A stretch of DNA of 64,000 nt, from positions 27,491 through 91,490 of the forward strand of contig JBBRPH010000013.1 of assembly GCA_038228295.1 (NCBI GenBank), read 5' to 3'. This document shows positions 41,395-49,892 of the stretch, one piece after another (positions within the stretch are counted from its first letter, which is position 1; each line of letters starts with the position of its first letter). The notes beneath the pieces were generated by a model. The model was not told the DNA's origin, made no database searches, and saw only the letters and a list, made by a program, of their open reading frames with translations. This DNA is from JAICKM01 sp038228295. GTDB taxonomy: Bacteria > Chloroflexota > Chloroflexia > QHBQ01 > JAICKM01. The translations under genes were made by a program, and so were the position numbers.

Positions 41395-41968
41395 ACCGGC
41401 GCTGATCGTGGTCAGTGGCCCGCCCGCCGTCGGCAAGACCACGCTGGCGACACGGCTGGCCGCCGATCTACGCCTGCCGTTGCTAACCAAAGACCGCATC
41501 AAAGAGCTGCTGTTCGACACGCTAGGGTGGAGCGACCGGGCGTGGTCGCGGCGGCTGGGTGCGGCAACGATGGAACTGCTCTACGCGCTGGTTGAGGTAC
41601 AACTGGCTGCCGGGTGTCCTTGTGTCATTGAGAGCAACTTTCGTGTAGAATGGGCGGGGCCACGCTTTCAGACGTTGCGGACGCAATACGGCTACCGACC
41701 TATCGAAATCAACTGCCACGCCGACGGGCCGACGCTATTGGCCCGTTTTCAGGCGCGGGCCGCCGGCGGCACCCGCCACCCCGGCCACGTTGAGACCGCC
41801 GACCCGGCGGAGTGGGCCGCCGATCTGCTACCGGGGTGCTATCCTGATCTGAACTTAGGCGGGCTGCTTGTGCGGGTAGACACCACCGACTTCAACGCTG
41901 TGGACTATCCCGCCCTCCTGGCTACCGTGCAGACGGCAATGGCGGAAGTCACCACGGAGACGGCGTGA
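41387..41968 (+). CDS. P-loop kinase (AAA_33-type, shikimate/chloramphenicol kinase-like)
   Basis: The 193-residue protein has Walker A SGPPAVGKTTLA (about 9-20), a KDRIKELLFD switch helix, VIESNFR with a Walker B-like acid, and a lid with RFQARAAGGTRHPGH. This set is typical of the AAA_33 group of small-molecule or nucleotide kinases. The substrate is unknown. It starts with GTG inside the preceding gene's end and is the last gene of that small operon. Confidence 0.8.
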   Translation: MPEPALIVVSGPPAVGKTTLATRLAADLRLPLLTKDRIKELLFDTLGWSDRAWSRRLGAATMELLYALVEVQLAAGCPCVIESNFRVEWAGPRFQTLRTQYGYRPIEINCHADGPTLLARFQARAAGGTRHPGHVETADPAEWAADLLPGCYPDLNLGGLLVRVDTTDFNAVDYPALLATVQTAMAEVTTETA

Positions 41969-42086
41969 AACGGGAGAACGCTTAGATACGCCGTTACTAC
42001 GCCCGTAACTTGTGCGGATAATAGACCATGTTGTGATCGTGGCCGCGCACGCCGTGCGCCTGTACCTGTGGGAGGAGGGTTATTAC

Positions 42087-42635
42087 ATGGAAGCAAAAGA
42101 AGCGGAAACCCCGCTGCCGGCGGCAGGAGAAGTACAAGAGGCACCACCCTCGCCGCGCGCTGCCATTCGGGCGGAGTTAGAAGCGACCCATGCCGCCTAC
42201 CACCACCTGCTCGCCGGCCTCGACGAGGCCGACTGGCGGCGACCCAGTGGCGATCCGGCTTGGACGGTGGGCGAGCAGCTAGCACAGGCAGCCGAGGAGT
42301 TGGCGCTGGTGCCGCGCACTGTAGCGGCGGCGCGCACCGGGCGTGACTTCAACCCGCCTCCGGCACGCGGCGTAACCCAGGCGATCAACGCCCGCACCGC
42401 GCGCACTCTCGCCCGTCAAGTCACGCGCCAAACGGTGGGAGCTAAGTACGACGCAGGCTATGCCGCTGTCTGCGCCGCGCTGGATGCCGTGGCAGAGGAG
42501 GACTGGGAGCGCGGCGCGACTTTCTTCGGCGACTACCAGACGGTTGCGGATGTGTTCCGCCGTGTCAAAGCCGACTTTGAGCGCCACGCTGCCGCAGTCA
42601 CTGCTGCGCCGATCAGCGGCCGGCTACCGGATTGA
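42087..42635 (+). CDS. DinB-like protein
   Basis: The 182-residue protein has the DinB/MDMPI four-helix style: LEATHAAYHHLLAGLDEADWRRPSG, PAWTVGEQLAQAAEE, and a later DWERGATFFGDYQTVADVF. The usual first metal histidine after WTVGE is missing (QLAQAAEE for HLAHLxxx). It may therefore not bind metal. ATG 42087 follows GGAGGAGGG. DinB-type proteins act in thiol-dependent detoxification or unknown reactions. No role is evident here. Confidence 0.7.
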   Translation: MEAKEAETPLPAAGEVQEAPPSPRAAIRAELEATHAAYHHLLAGLDEADWRRPSGDPAWTVGEQLAQAAEELALVPRTVAAARTGRDFNPPPARGVTQAINARTARTLARQVTRQTVGAKYDAGYAAVCAALDAVAEEDWERGATFFGDYQTVADVFRRVKADFERHAAAVTAAPISGRLPD

Positions 42636-42783
42636 CTGAATATTGGCACGTCTCTTGCTCACACTCATTGGACCTTGTTACTGAGGTACGGCATTGTGAA
42701 CGTACTCAGTACTCTTCCGTGGCTGTAACGGCGCTTTTAGCCGTGCGCGACCCGGCGATAATATGGATAAGGAGACTGTTGTA

Positions 42784-43596
42784 ATGGGTGACAAAGAGTT
42801 AGGCAAGACGCAAAAGGCGTTGCAAGAACTGATTAAAGTCGAATACATGGCGATTGCCGCCTATGACACCGGCATTGACGAGACCCAGGATAGTCGCTTG
42901 CGCCGCCAGTATAGCCGCTTTCGCAGCGCGCATGAAAAGCAAGCGCGCGACTTAAACAACCGCTTGGCCGAGCTCGGCGGCGAGCCGGTCGAATACGGTG
43001 TCGGCAGCGGCAAAGTGAAGGCCGGCCTGTGGGGCAAGATCACTGGGATGTTCGGTGATGCGGCCAGCATCGGCGGCATGGCGACCGGAGCCGAGCAGGG
43101 TATCCGTATCTATTTGGATCACCTAGACGAAATCCACGATAGCAAAGCCCTGGCAATCATCCGCCGCAACCTGGAATCTAAGCAGCAGGAGACCCGCTGG
43201 CTGGAAGAGGAAGCCCAAAAGGGCAAGGGCGACGCGGGCGACAAAGCACAGAAGGTCGGCAAAGACCTAAGCAAGCGCGAAGCCAAGATGCTAAAAGACG
43301 TGCAGGGTAAGGTCGAAGACGTGACCCAGCCGAAGACCAAAAAGACCGGCTTCTTGGGCCTGCCGGTGTGGCTGCTGTTGGCGGCGGGGGCCGGCGCGGC
43401 CTTCTTCTTCCTACGCCGCCAGGAAGAGCCGGATTTCAGCGATGAAGCCTTTGAGTATGAGACCACCGATTTCGCCGCTGGTGGCGATACGGCCGCCAGC
43501 GACACGGCCGGCAGCGAGAGCAGTCCCAGCGGTGACGGCTACCACGGCATCAGCGAAGGCAGCACGGCCGGTCACAGCAGCGAGAACAACGCTTAA
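42784..43596 (+). CDS. Ferritin-like (DUF2383-type) domain protein with membrane helix
   Basis: The 270-residue protein has an N-terminal four-helix, ferritin-like domain (about 5-150) rich in Glu and His (LIKVEYMAIAAYDTGIDE, FRSAHEKQARDL, YLDHLDEIHDSKALAI), similar to DUF2383/DUF892. A lysine-rich coiled linker, one membrane helix (about 200-220) and an acidic Gly/Ser/Thr-rich tail follow. ATG 42784 is chosen because AAGGAG is 9 nt upstream; the ATG at 42763 is possible. A terminator hairpin follows at 43655. Metal binding is likely but unproven. Confidence 0.72.
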   Translation: MGDKELGKTQKALQELIKVEYMAIAAYDTGIDETQDSRLRRQYSRFRSAHEKQARDLNNRLAELGGEPVEYGVGSGKVKAGLWGKITGMFGDAASIGGMATGAEQGIRIYLDHLDEIHDSKALAIIRRNLESKQQETRWLEEEAQKGKGDAGDKAQKVGKDLSKREAKMLKDVQGKVEDVTQPKTKKTGFLGLPVWLLLAAGAGAAFFFLRRQEEPDFSDEAFEYETTDFAAGGDTAASDTAGSESSPSGDGYHGISEGSTAGHSSENNA

Positions 43597-43654
43597 CGAG
43601 TTGTCGGTCGGTGGGCGTCAGCTGTCGGTTGAGCTGAGTGTGACTATAGTAATA

Positions 43655-43684
43655 GATAAACGCCGCCTATAGGCGGCGTTTATC
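43655..43684 (+). terminator. Hairpin terminator after the ferritin-like gene
   Basis: A perfect 13-bp stem (GATAAACGCCGCC) with a TATA loop. The A/T-rich stem ends suit termination in both directions. Confidence 0.8.
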
Positions 43685-43710
43685 ATCTCAGCAAATCCTC
43701 AGCTAGCATA

Positions 43711-43766
43711 ACCGACGACGGACCACCGACCAGCGACTATTGACGACCGACTACCGATCACCGGAG
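43711..43766 (+). repeat. Heptamer array (ACCGACG type) ending in the polX ribosome site
   Basis: Eight units (ACCGACG, ACGGACC, ACCGACC, AGCGACT, ATTGACG, ACCGACT, ACCGATC, ACCGGAG). The last unit carries the GGAG of polX at 43774. Confidence 0.85.
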
Positions 43767-43773
43767 GCACCCC

Positions 43774-45576
43774 ATGCCCGCCAAACCCAAACGCGATCTG
43801 CGCCCGCCGCCCGACCTAGAGCCGGTAGCCGGCGTGGACAACGCCGGCCTCGCCCGGACGATGCAGGACATTGCGGCCATGCTGGAGTTTAAGGGCGAAA
43901 ACCGCTTCAAGATCCAGTCGTACCGGCGGGCCGCTGACACCCTACTCAATATGCCGGAAGACATTCGGGTGCCCTGGCGCGAGGGCCGCTTGGAAGCCTT
44001 ACCCAACGTCGGCGAAGCTATTGCCGCCAAGATTGATGAACTGCTGCGGACCGGCAGTCTGGCCTTTTACGAGCGGTTGCGCGCCGAGGTACCGCCCGGT
44101 CTGCTGGAACTGACCGCCATCCCCGACATCGGCCCTAAAACCGCGCTGCTGCTCCATCAGAACTTGGGCATCGGCAGCGTGGGTGAGCTACAACGGGCAT
44201 TGGACGAGGGGCGCGTGAACACTGTGCCAGGCTTCGGCCCCAAGTCGGTGCAGAAGTTGCGCGACGGCCTGGCCGCCGCGCAAAAGCGTAGCTCCGACCA
44301 GCGCACCCTATTAGCCGTCGCCCGCCCATTGGCGCAGCAATTGGTGCAGCAACTGCGTGCAAGTGGTTTGCCGATCCAGCAAATCGAGGTCGCCGGTTCT
44401 ATGCGGCGTGGGCGCAGTACCATCGGCGATATGGACATCCTCTGTACCACCTCGGAGCCACAGCGCATGATCGATCAGTTCACCCAGTTGCCGCAAGTAG
44501 GCCAAGTAGTTAGCCACGGCGACCACAAGGCGACAGTGCGCCTGCGGAACGGCTTGCAGGTGGACTTGATGGTCTTGCCGCCGGAGCATTTCGGCGCGCT
44601 GCTGCACCATTTCACCGGCTCGCGTGAACACAACATCCAAATGCGCGACCGTGCCCTAAGCCAGGGGCTGAAGCTGAACGAATACGGCTTTGTACGTGCC
44701 GACGGCAGCCGTATCCTGTGTGCGACCGAAGCGGAGGTATTCGCTACGTTGGGCCTGCCCTGGATTCCACCCGAACTGCGCGAGGGCGCGGGCGAAATCG
44801 AAGCCGCCGCCGCTGGGCGCTTGCCGGCCTTGATCACCGTGGCCGACATTCGCGGCGACCTGCACAATCACAGCCGTTGGAGCGACGGCACGGCCACCAT
44901 TGAAGCGATGGCCCGCGCCGCCCGCGACCGGGGCTATGAGTACATGGCGATCACCGACCACAGCCAGAACCTGACCATTGCGCGCGGCCTGACGGTCGAA
45001 CAGATCCGCGAACAGGCGGCCGAGGTGGCGGAGGTCAATCGCAAGCTGGCCCCCTTCCGCGTGCTGCATGGCGTGGAACTAGAAATCAAGACCGACGGCA
45101 CGCTCGACTACCCCGACGAGGTGCTGGCGAGCTTGGACATTGTGGTGGCGTCGGTCCACCAGGGCTTGCGCCACGAAGGTGAGCGCGTGACGGCGCGCGT
45201 ACTGGATGCCTGCCGTAATCCACACGTAGACATCATCGCCCACCCCACCGGCCAGATCCTGGGCAGCCGCGACCCCAGCGCGCTGGATGTGGATGCCGTG
45301 ATCGGCGTGGCCCGCACCACCGGCACCGTACTGGAGATCAACGCCTCGCCTGAACGGCTTGACCTGAACGAGGTCTACACCCGGCGCGCCGTAGATGCCG
45401 GCGTGATGTTGAGTATAGACACCGACTCGCACCACCCCGACGGCTTTGCCAACATCGAATACGGTATCACGGTCGCCCGGCGCGGCTGGGCCACAGCGAC
45501 CAATGTGCTGACCACCTGGCCGCGTGACCGCTTACTGGCCTGGTTGCAGGCGCGCGGCGAGCGGCCGGTGGGCTAG
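43774..45576 (+). CDS. polX: Bacterial family X DNA polymerase with PHP domain
   Basis: The 600-residue protein has helix-hairpin-helix segments (about 35-140), the Pol X nucleotidyltransferase core (AGSMRRGRSTIGDMDIL with the catalytic aspartates, VDLMVLP), and a C-terminal PHP domain with DLHNHSRWSDGTATIE, AITDHSQNL, HGVELEI, ASVHQG, AHPTGQ and DTDSHHP, a complete set of metal ligands. PolX fills short gaps in base-excision repair and has 3'-5' exonuclease and AP-endonuclease activity in the PHP part. The 3' end overlaps a convergent small gene by 4 bp. Confidence 0.96.
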   Translation: MPAKPKRDLRPPPDLEPVAGVDNAGLARTMQDIAAMLEFKGENRFKIQSYRRAADTLLNMPEDIRVPWREGRLEALPNVGEAIAAKIDELLRTGSLAFYERLRAEVPPGLLELTAIPDIGPKTALLLHQNLGIGSVGELQRALDEGRVNTVPGFGPKSVQKLRDGLAAAQKRSSDQRTLLAVARPLAQQLVQQLRASGLPIQQIEVAGSMRRGRSTIGDMDILCTTSEPQRMIDQFTQLPQVGQVVSHGDHKATVRLRNGLQVDLMVLPPEHFGALLHHFTGSREHNIQMRDRALSQGLKLNEYGFVRADGSRILCATEAEVFATLGLPWIPPELREGAGEIEAAAAGRLPALITVADIRGDLHNHSRWSDGTATIEAMARAARDRGYEYMAITDHSQNLTIARGLTVEQIREQAAEVAEVNRKLAPFRVLHGVELEIKTDGTLDYPDEVLASLDIVVASVHQGLRHEGERVTARVLDACRNPHVDIIAHPTGQILGSRDPSALDVDAVIGVARTTGTVLEINASPERLDLNEVYTRRAVDAGVMLSIDTDSHHPDGFANIEYGITVARRGWATATNVLTTWPRDRLLAWLQARGERPVG

Positions 45577-45758
45577 AGGACCGAATTAGGCAGCAAGCCT
45601 AGCACAGCCAAGACGATCACGAAGGCCACAAACGCTAGTAACACCCAAAGGATGACCGGCACGCCCCAGAGCCGCGCCTGCGGCGGCTCGCTATAACTCG
45701 GCGTGTCCGGTGTTGGGTGCGCGGAGTTCCCTTCCGGGGGCAAAGACGAATCAGCCAT
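45573..45758 (-). CDS. Small single-pass membrane protein
   Basis: The 61-residue protein has a polar Pro/Ser/Thr-rich N-terminal half and one membrane helix (VPVILWVLLAFVAFVIVLAV), ending GLLPNSVL. AAGGAG lies 7 nt before ATG 45758, and the stop overlaps polX by 4 bp. I recognise no family. Reading upstream to 45962 would run into a repeat region, so the short form is preferred. Confidence 0.68.
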   Translation of the reverse strand: MADSSLPPEGNSAHPTPDTPSYSEPPQARLWGVPVILWVLLAFVAFVIVLAVLGLLPNSVL

Positions 45759-46097
45759 AAGATGCTCCTTATCCCTACGGCCTGATTTTAGCATTACCGG
45801 CAAGTTGTGGTCAAGGCGCAAAAACTGAAGGCGGTACATAGAAGTGGGGTGTAGGGCCGCAATAAATTGCGGCCTTACACCCCGCCGCGCAATACGGCCA
45901 CAGCCCGCTGCCTCGTCATGTGCGAAGTGCTGCCCGACGGGGAGCGCGATGTAGGGCCGCAATGAATTGCGGCCCTACACTCGCCGCGCAATACGACCAC
46001 AGCCCGCTGCCGTATGCACGGATGTCAGGCAAAGCCCTTGACAACGCCCGCTTTTCGCAGTACACTTGTTCTAATCTAGCGCGGAGGGCAGGCGGCA
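45759..46097. other. Intergenic region carrying palindromic repeats
   Basis: This 339-bp spacer separates the small membrane gene (minus) from the hypothetical gene at 46098 (plus). It contains a tandemly repeated ~63-bp unit at 45849-46011 and no evident gene. Confidence 0.6.
45849..46011. repeat. Two tandem copies of a REP-like palindromic element
   Basis: Each copy has a palindrome TGTAGGGCCGCAAT - RA - ATTGCGGCCYTACA followed by a conserved CGCCGCGCAATACG and CCACAGCCCGCTGCC. Copies lie at about 45849-45912 and 45949-46011. A third relative of the palindrome is at 63031-63066. Confidence 0.8.
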
Positions 46098-46475
46098 ATG
46101 AGCATGGAACCGAGTGATCGACGGCAAATCGAGGGGCTATTGAGCAAGGTGCGCGGCGAGTGGCAGGGGGCGCACGCCATACGTGGCGTGCCGGGCGGCG
46201 GCATGGTGGTCCTCAGCAACGGCCTGCAAGTGACCATTGGCTTGGAAGCGGGTAGCCACGCTGGCGCGGGCGGCGCGGGCGATCTCCGCCTCTGGTTGGG
46301 GGTCAGCCGCTCCGACCGCCTGCCGACCTTTGCCGAGATCCAGGCGCTGATCGCGCTGGTGTTCAGCGCCAGCCAGTGCGGGGCGGCCAACCCGCTCTCG
46401 ATCTCCACGGCCGGGCACCTGCCCAACCTCGTCCTATGCAGCAGTCGCCTGCGCCACGATCCACGAGCGGCCTAG
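46098..46475 (+). CDS. Small protein of unknown function
   Basis: The 125-residue protein reads MSMEPSDRRQIEGLLSKVRG at its start, with alternating strands (MVVLSNGLQVTIGLEAG, LRLWLGVSRSDRLPTFAEIQ) and a helical second half. GGAGGG lies upstream of the ATG. No signal peptide, helix anchor or known motif is seen. It is convergent with the DinB gene and separated from it by a good terminator. I do not recognise a family. Confidence 0.6.
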   Translation: MSMEPSDRRQIEGLLSKVRGEWQGAHAIRGVPGGGMVVLSNGLQVTIGLEAGSHAGAGGAGDLRLWLGVSRSDRLPTFAEIQALIALVFSASQCGAANPLSISTAGHLPNLVLCSSRLRHDPRAA

Positions 46476-46479
46476 CACC

Positions 46480-46511
46480 GGGTCAGGAGAGCAAAGCGCG
46501 TCTCCTGACCC
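46480..46511. terminator. Hairpin between convergent genes
   Basis: A perfect 11-bp stem (GGGTCAGGAGA) with a 10-nt loop between the stops at 46475 (plus) and 46525 (minus). Confidence 0.7.
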
Positions 46512-46524
46512 CTGAGCCTAGCGC

Positions 46525-47013
46525 CTAAATATCGGGTGCCTGGAGACCGTGCATTCCCAGCGTCAGCGAGAGTTCGCCGCCGTGGTGCAAGTCGTGTTCC
46601 AGCAGGTGCCAGATCACCCAACCCCGCGATAGATCATAGTGTTCACCCCGCCACTCCTGCGGGAACGTATGCTCCATAGCGGCAGCGTCCCAACGGGCCA
46701 GCGCGGCAGTCATCAACCCCCAACTGCGGTCTAATCCCTGCACCAGTTCCGCCGCCGTGAGAACCGGCGCGCCGGGTTCATCCCAATGGGCCAACGGCGC
46801 GGCATCCGCCCAATCCTCGCCCAAGAAGTCGGTGAACCAGCCTACCCGCGCGGCGATAATATGGGCCGCGATCCCTCCCAGCGGGCGCAGGTGCGGCGCA
46901 GCGCGCAAGGCCAACTGCTCGGCAGTCAGTGGGGCCACCGCCGCCACCAAGTTGTCGTGGTATTTTTGCCAGGAATCGTAGAATGTCGTTAGTGTCGCGT
47001 TGCCTTCCCCCAC
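46525..47013 (-). CDS. DinB-family metalloprotein
   Basis: The 162-residue protein keeps the three DinB metal histidines: PLGGIAAHIIAARVGW, WVIWHLLEHDLHHGGELSL with two more. The fold is a four-helix bundle; relatives bind Zn or Ni and include thiol transferases. The GTG start at 47013 has GGAGGG at 7 nt. An uncommon palindromic element lies upstream at 47117-47262. The function is unknown beyond the family. Confidence 0.85.
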   Translation of the reverse strand: MGEGNATLTTFYDSWQKYHDNLVAAVAPLTAEQLALRAAPHLRPLGGIAAHIIAARVGWFTDFLGEDWADAAPLAHWDEPGAPVLTAAELVQGLDRSWGLMTAALARWDAAAMEHTFPQEWRGEHYDLSRGWVIWHLLEHDLHHGGELSLTLGMHGLQAPDI

Positions 47014-47116
47014 AGTTGTGCCCTCCCGCTCCTAGAATAAGCTGTAACAACCGACTCAGTCGCTACAGCAGCAAACGTTTGTTCGCATTCCCTGTTATGC
47101 CAAAGGGATCTGCTTG

Positions 47117-47262
47117 GTGGGAGGGGGATCCGCCTCGCGAGGTGGGTAGGTGCAGGCCACGGTCGCGGGGCGGAGCTCCCTCCCACCACCAAGCCCACCA
47201 CCTATCGGGTAGCTATTGTAGGAGGGGGTTCCACCCCGCGACCGTGGCCTGCACCTACCCAC
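47117..47262. repeat. Large GC-rich inverted repeat
   Basis: Arms 47142-47183 and 47221-47262 are complementary at 39 of 42 positions around a 37-bp loop. A third, shorter copy of the arm end lies at 47117-47140, also able to pair with 47161-47188. The element lies between the DinB and hydrolase genes. Confidence 0.85.
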
Positions 47263-47273
47263 GGTCGCGGGAT

Positions 47274-48257
47274 CTAGCGGGCAGGCAGCGCGGCCAGGAA
47301 CGGGCGCACCGCCGCGTGCCAGCGCGCCGGATCGGCGGCGTAGAGCGACTCGTGGCCGGCGGTCGGGAACGCCACCCATTGTTTGGGACCGGCGAACGCG
47401 GTGTAAATCGCGGCGGTTTGCGCCACGGTCACCCGTGGGTCACGGTCGCCGTGTAGCAGCAGGGTGGGGCAGGTCACGGCGGCGGCGTAGTCCACCGGGT
47501 TGTCGGCGAAGCCATCCATACCCTCCTGCATGCTGCCCCAAAACACCAGTGTCGGCGCGGCGGGGAAGGCGGGCAGGCCCAGCGCCTGAAAGCGGTTGCC
47601 CACCGTGTCCACCAGCCGGTTGAACGGCGCTTCCAGGATGACTGCGCTAGGCTGTACGCCCTCATGCGCGACCGCCCGCAGGATCGCCGCCGCGCCCAGC
47701 GACTCGCCGTAGAGGAGGAGCGGGCCACCCGGCTGCGTCTGCCGTGCGTAGGCCACGACAGCGGCCACATCGGCCCCCTCGCGCACCCCCAGCGTCGTGT
47801 CGTTGCCGCTCGATCCGCCCACGCCCCGGTAGTCAGCCAGGATCACGCGGTAGCCCTGGCCGTAGAAGGCCGCCGCCACGGGCAGCAAACTCACTTTGCT
47901 CATCGCGTAGCCGGGAAACAGCAGCATACTACCGCGTGGCGAAGGGGGCGCATCCTGCCACACTTCGAGCCATTCGCCGCCCGCCAGTGCAATGCGTTCC
48001 GTCCGGTAGGGCACCGGCAGCGCCGCTGATACGCCGGCTGCGAGCGGCGCGGTGTTCTGCGGGCGCGGCACCTGCACCCCCGTCAGAATGGTCCAAGCCC
48101 GCTCCGGCAGCGACCATTGCTCCGGCGGACGCAACCGGACCGGCCCGGCGGGGGCATAATGCGTCAAGTTCCACGCCTGCATCCAGGCCATGCCGTTGAA
48201 GGCCGACAGCCCCAGCAGCACCAAGCCGATTATGCGCCGTCGCCACCGTCGCGCCAT
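47274..48257 (-). CDS. Alpha/beta hydrolase, membrane-anchored
   Basis: The 327-residue protein has an N-terminal membrane anchor (about 8-28) and an alpha/beta hydrolase domain with the nucleophile elbow LLYGESLGAAAIL (GESLG), SMLLFPGYAMSK oxyanion region, the acid in LLLHGDRDPRVTV and histidine in PTAGHESLYA. This matches BAAT/DUF1100-like or Bem46-type hydrolases. The substrate is unknown. GGAGG precedes the ATG. It is the last gene before the phospholipid operon, in the same direction, 115 bp after cdsA. Confidence 0.88.
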   Translation of the reverse strand: MARRWRRRIIGLVLLGLSAFNGMAWMQAWNLTHYAPAGPVRLRPPEQWSLPERAWTILTGVQVPRPQNTAPLAAGVSAALPVPYRTERIALAGGEWLEVWQDAPPSPRGSMLLFPGYAMSKVSLLPVAAAFYGQGYRVILADYRGVGGSSGNDTTLGVREGADVAAVVAYARQTQPGGPLLLYGESLGAAAILRAVAHEGVQPSAVILEAPFNRLVDTVGNRFQALGLPAFPAAPTLVFWGSMQEGMDGFADNPVDYAAAVTCPTLLLHGDRDPRVTVAQTAAIYTAFAGPKQWVAFPTAGHESLYAADPARWHAAVRPFLAALPAR

Positions 48258-48373
48258 TCACCAGCCTCCGCGCCCTAAGTCGCGCTGAATTCATAAGCAG
48301 ATAACCTATGTAGAGGAGTATACCATAGCGCCGCCGACTATCGTATGGCAGGCGATACGCTTCGTGGACTGGA

Positions 48374-49306
48374 TTAGAGGCTACCGCTCTGCACGCTGTA
48401 AAGTACCAACGGAATCACGATCAGTAGGCTATCAATGCGGTCCAGTAGGCCGCCAAAGCCCGGCAACCAGTCGCCTGCGTCTTTGACCCCACACTCGCGT
48501 TTAAGGCGCGACTCCAGCAGGTCGCCCCAGAGGGCACCGCCGGCGATGATTAACGGCAACAGCAATAGCCGCCGGCCACCCAGTGCGTTCGGTAATGCTG
48601 CCGCCAATAAGCCCACGCCCAAGTAGGCACCGAGAATGTTGCCCGCCACCCCTTCCCAGGTTTTATGGGGGCTGATAGTCGGCGCAAGCGCATGGCGACC
48701 CAGCCGACTACCCACTACGAAAGCTCCAATGTCGCTCAGGGCCGTGCCGAACGCAAGCGCCAACACCAGCGCCGGACCGCCGTCCGCCCGGCTCGCCAAC
48801 AGTATCAAATGTGCCGGAAACCAAGCCAGATAACCCCAGCCCAGCGCCAAAAAGGCCAAATGGCGCATATGGGGGCCGGGCGTGCGGTCCAGCAACGGCA
48901 GCAGCGTCGCCCCCAACAGCAGCAGCCCCGGTAGCACCGCGAAAGTGGCCGGCGCGATCAGCGCCGACGGAGCCGCCACGCCGGCGGCGACCAATAACGC
49001 AGTGCGATAAAGCGGAGGCAAGGCCACCAAGCGCGCGTACTCCCACCCACTGACGATGGCGGTGCCGACGAGCAGGCCCACGAGTACCGCCGGGCCACTG
49101 GCCAGCGCCAACCCAAACACCAGCCCGATCACCGCCCAGACTCGCCAGCGGGCAAAGAGTACACTGGCCCACAAACGCTGTAGATCGCCCCGCACCAGCA
49201 CCAGCAACACCCCCAGGCTGCTGCCCAACAGCCCACTGCCCACGGTTAAGAAAGCCGCCAGATAGGACGCACCACCGGGATCAGCCAAGAGATTTGAGAT
49301 CGGCAT
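48374..49306 (-). CDS. cdsA: Phosphatidate cytidylyltransferase
   Basis: The 310-residue membrane protein has about eight helices and the CdsA signature near the C-terminus: SPHKTWEGVAGNILGAYLG, then GDLLESRLKRECGVKDAGDWLPGFGGLLDRIDSLL (positions about 225-298). It makes CDP-diacylglycerol from phosphatidate and CTP. It starts within the end of the CDP-alcohol phosphotransferase gene (26-bp overlap) with GGAGCAACC as ribosome site. Together with the next two genes it forms a phospholipid-synthesis operon. Confidence 0.95.
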   Translation of the reverse strand: MPISNLLADPGGASYLAAFLTVGSGLLGSSLGVLLVLVRGDLQRLWASVLFARWRVWAVIGLVFGLALASGPAVLVGLLVGTAIVSGWEYARLVALPPLYRTALLVAAGVAAPSALIAPATFAVLPGLLLLGATLLPLLDRTPGPHMRHLAFLALGWGYLAWFPAHLILLASRADGGPALVLALAFGTALSDIGAFVVGSRLGRHALAPTISPHKTWEGVAGNILGAYLGVGLLAAALPNALGGRRLLLLPLIIAGGALWGDLLESRLKRECGVKDAGDWLPGFGGLLDRIDSLLIVIPLVLYSVQSGSL

Positions 49307-49892
49307 AGGTTGCTCCTAAGCGTTGAACAAGGGTGATAATAAGACCCACACCCACCAGAACCAGGAAGCCGCTGAACACGGCCCGGCCCGGTAGCAGGAA
49401 GGCCAACACGGCGGCCACACTCAGATAGAGCATCCGGTCGGCCTTGCCCATAATGCCCCCATATTGGCGGCGACCGCCGGCCGCCCTGGCGGTCGTGCCC
49501 AGGTAGCTCGACAGGAGCATCAGCACCACGACGATCCCGCCGAGACGGAGGTCGGAACCGGGAGCCAGGGCCACGCCGGTAAAGAGAGCCACATCCGCCA
49601 AGCGGTCGCTCAACTCGTTCAGCACCTCACCCCAGGGCCGCGCCCGGCCGCCGGCGCGCGCCACTAGGCCATCCAGCGCGTTGAGCGCCGTCCGCGCCAG
49701 GGCGAGGGGCGGCAGCAGCAACAGCAGCCAGAGTGCCGAGCCGGAGTAGGCGAGCGCCAACCCGCCGATCCCTGCCAGCAGCAGCGCGCTGCCGGTCAGC
49801 ACATCGGGATGCACTCCGTGCCGCACCAGGGCGGCGGTGATAGCACGTAGACTATGCTGAAAGCGGGGCTTAACCGTGTAAAGGCCGCGCAT
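49281..49892 (-). CDS. CDP-alcohol phosphatidyltransferase
   Basis: The 203-residue membrane protein has the CDP-alcohol phosphotransferase motif DGLVARAGGRARPWGEVLNELSD (about 70-92); written in parts: DGLVAR, then GEVLNELSD. The canonical second aspartate reads Asn here, as in YnjF-like members, so this is a known subclass. Such enzymes attach an alcohol (glycerol phosphate, inositol phosphate or similar) to a CDP-activated lipid. Overlaps with plsC (23 bp) and cdsA (26 bp) show tight coupling. The alcohol is not readable; PgsA-like or archaetidyl/phosphatidylinositol-type activity are options. Confidence 0.88.
   Translation of the reverse strand: MRGLYTVKPRFQHSLRAITAALVRHGVHPDVLTGSALLLAGIGGLALAYSGSALWLLLLLPPLALARTALNALDGLVARAGGRARPWGEVLNELSDRLADVALFTGVALAPGSDLRLGGIVVVLMLLSSYLGTTARAAGGRRQYGGIMGKADRMLYLSVAAVLAFLLPGRAVFSGFLVLVGVGLIITLVQRLGATYADLKSLG

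Noticed and set aside
49281..49892. Inactive CDP-alcohol phosphotransferase because an Asp of the motif is Asn
   Set aside because: YnjF-like members of the family have the same LNEL sequence, so this is a subclass feature and not a lesion.
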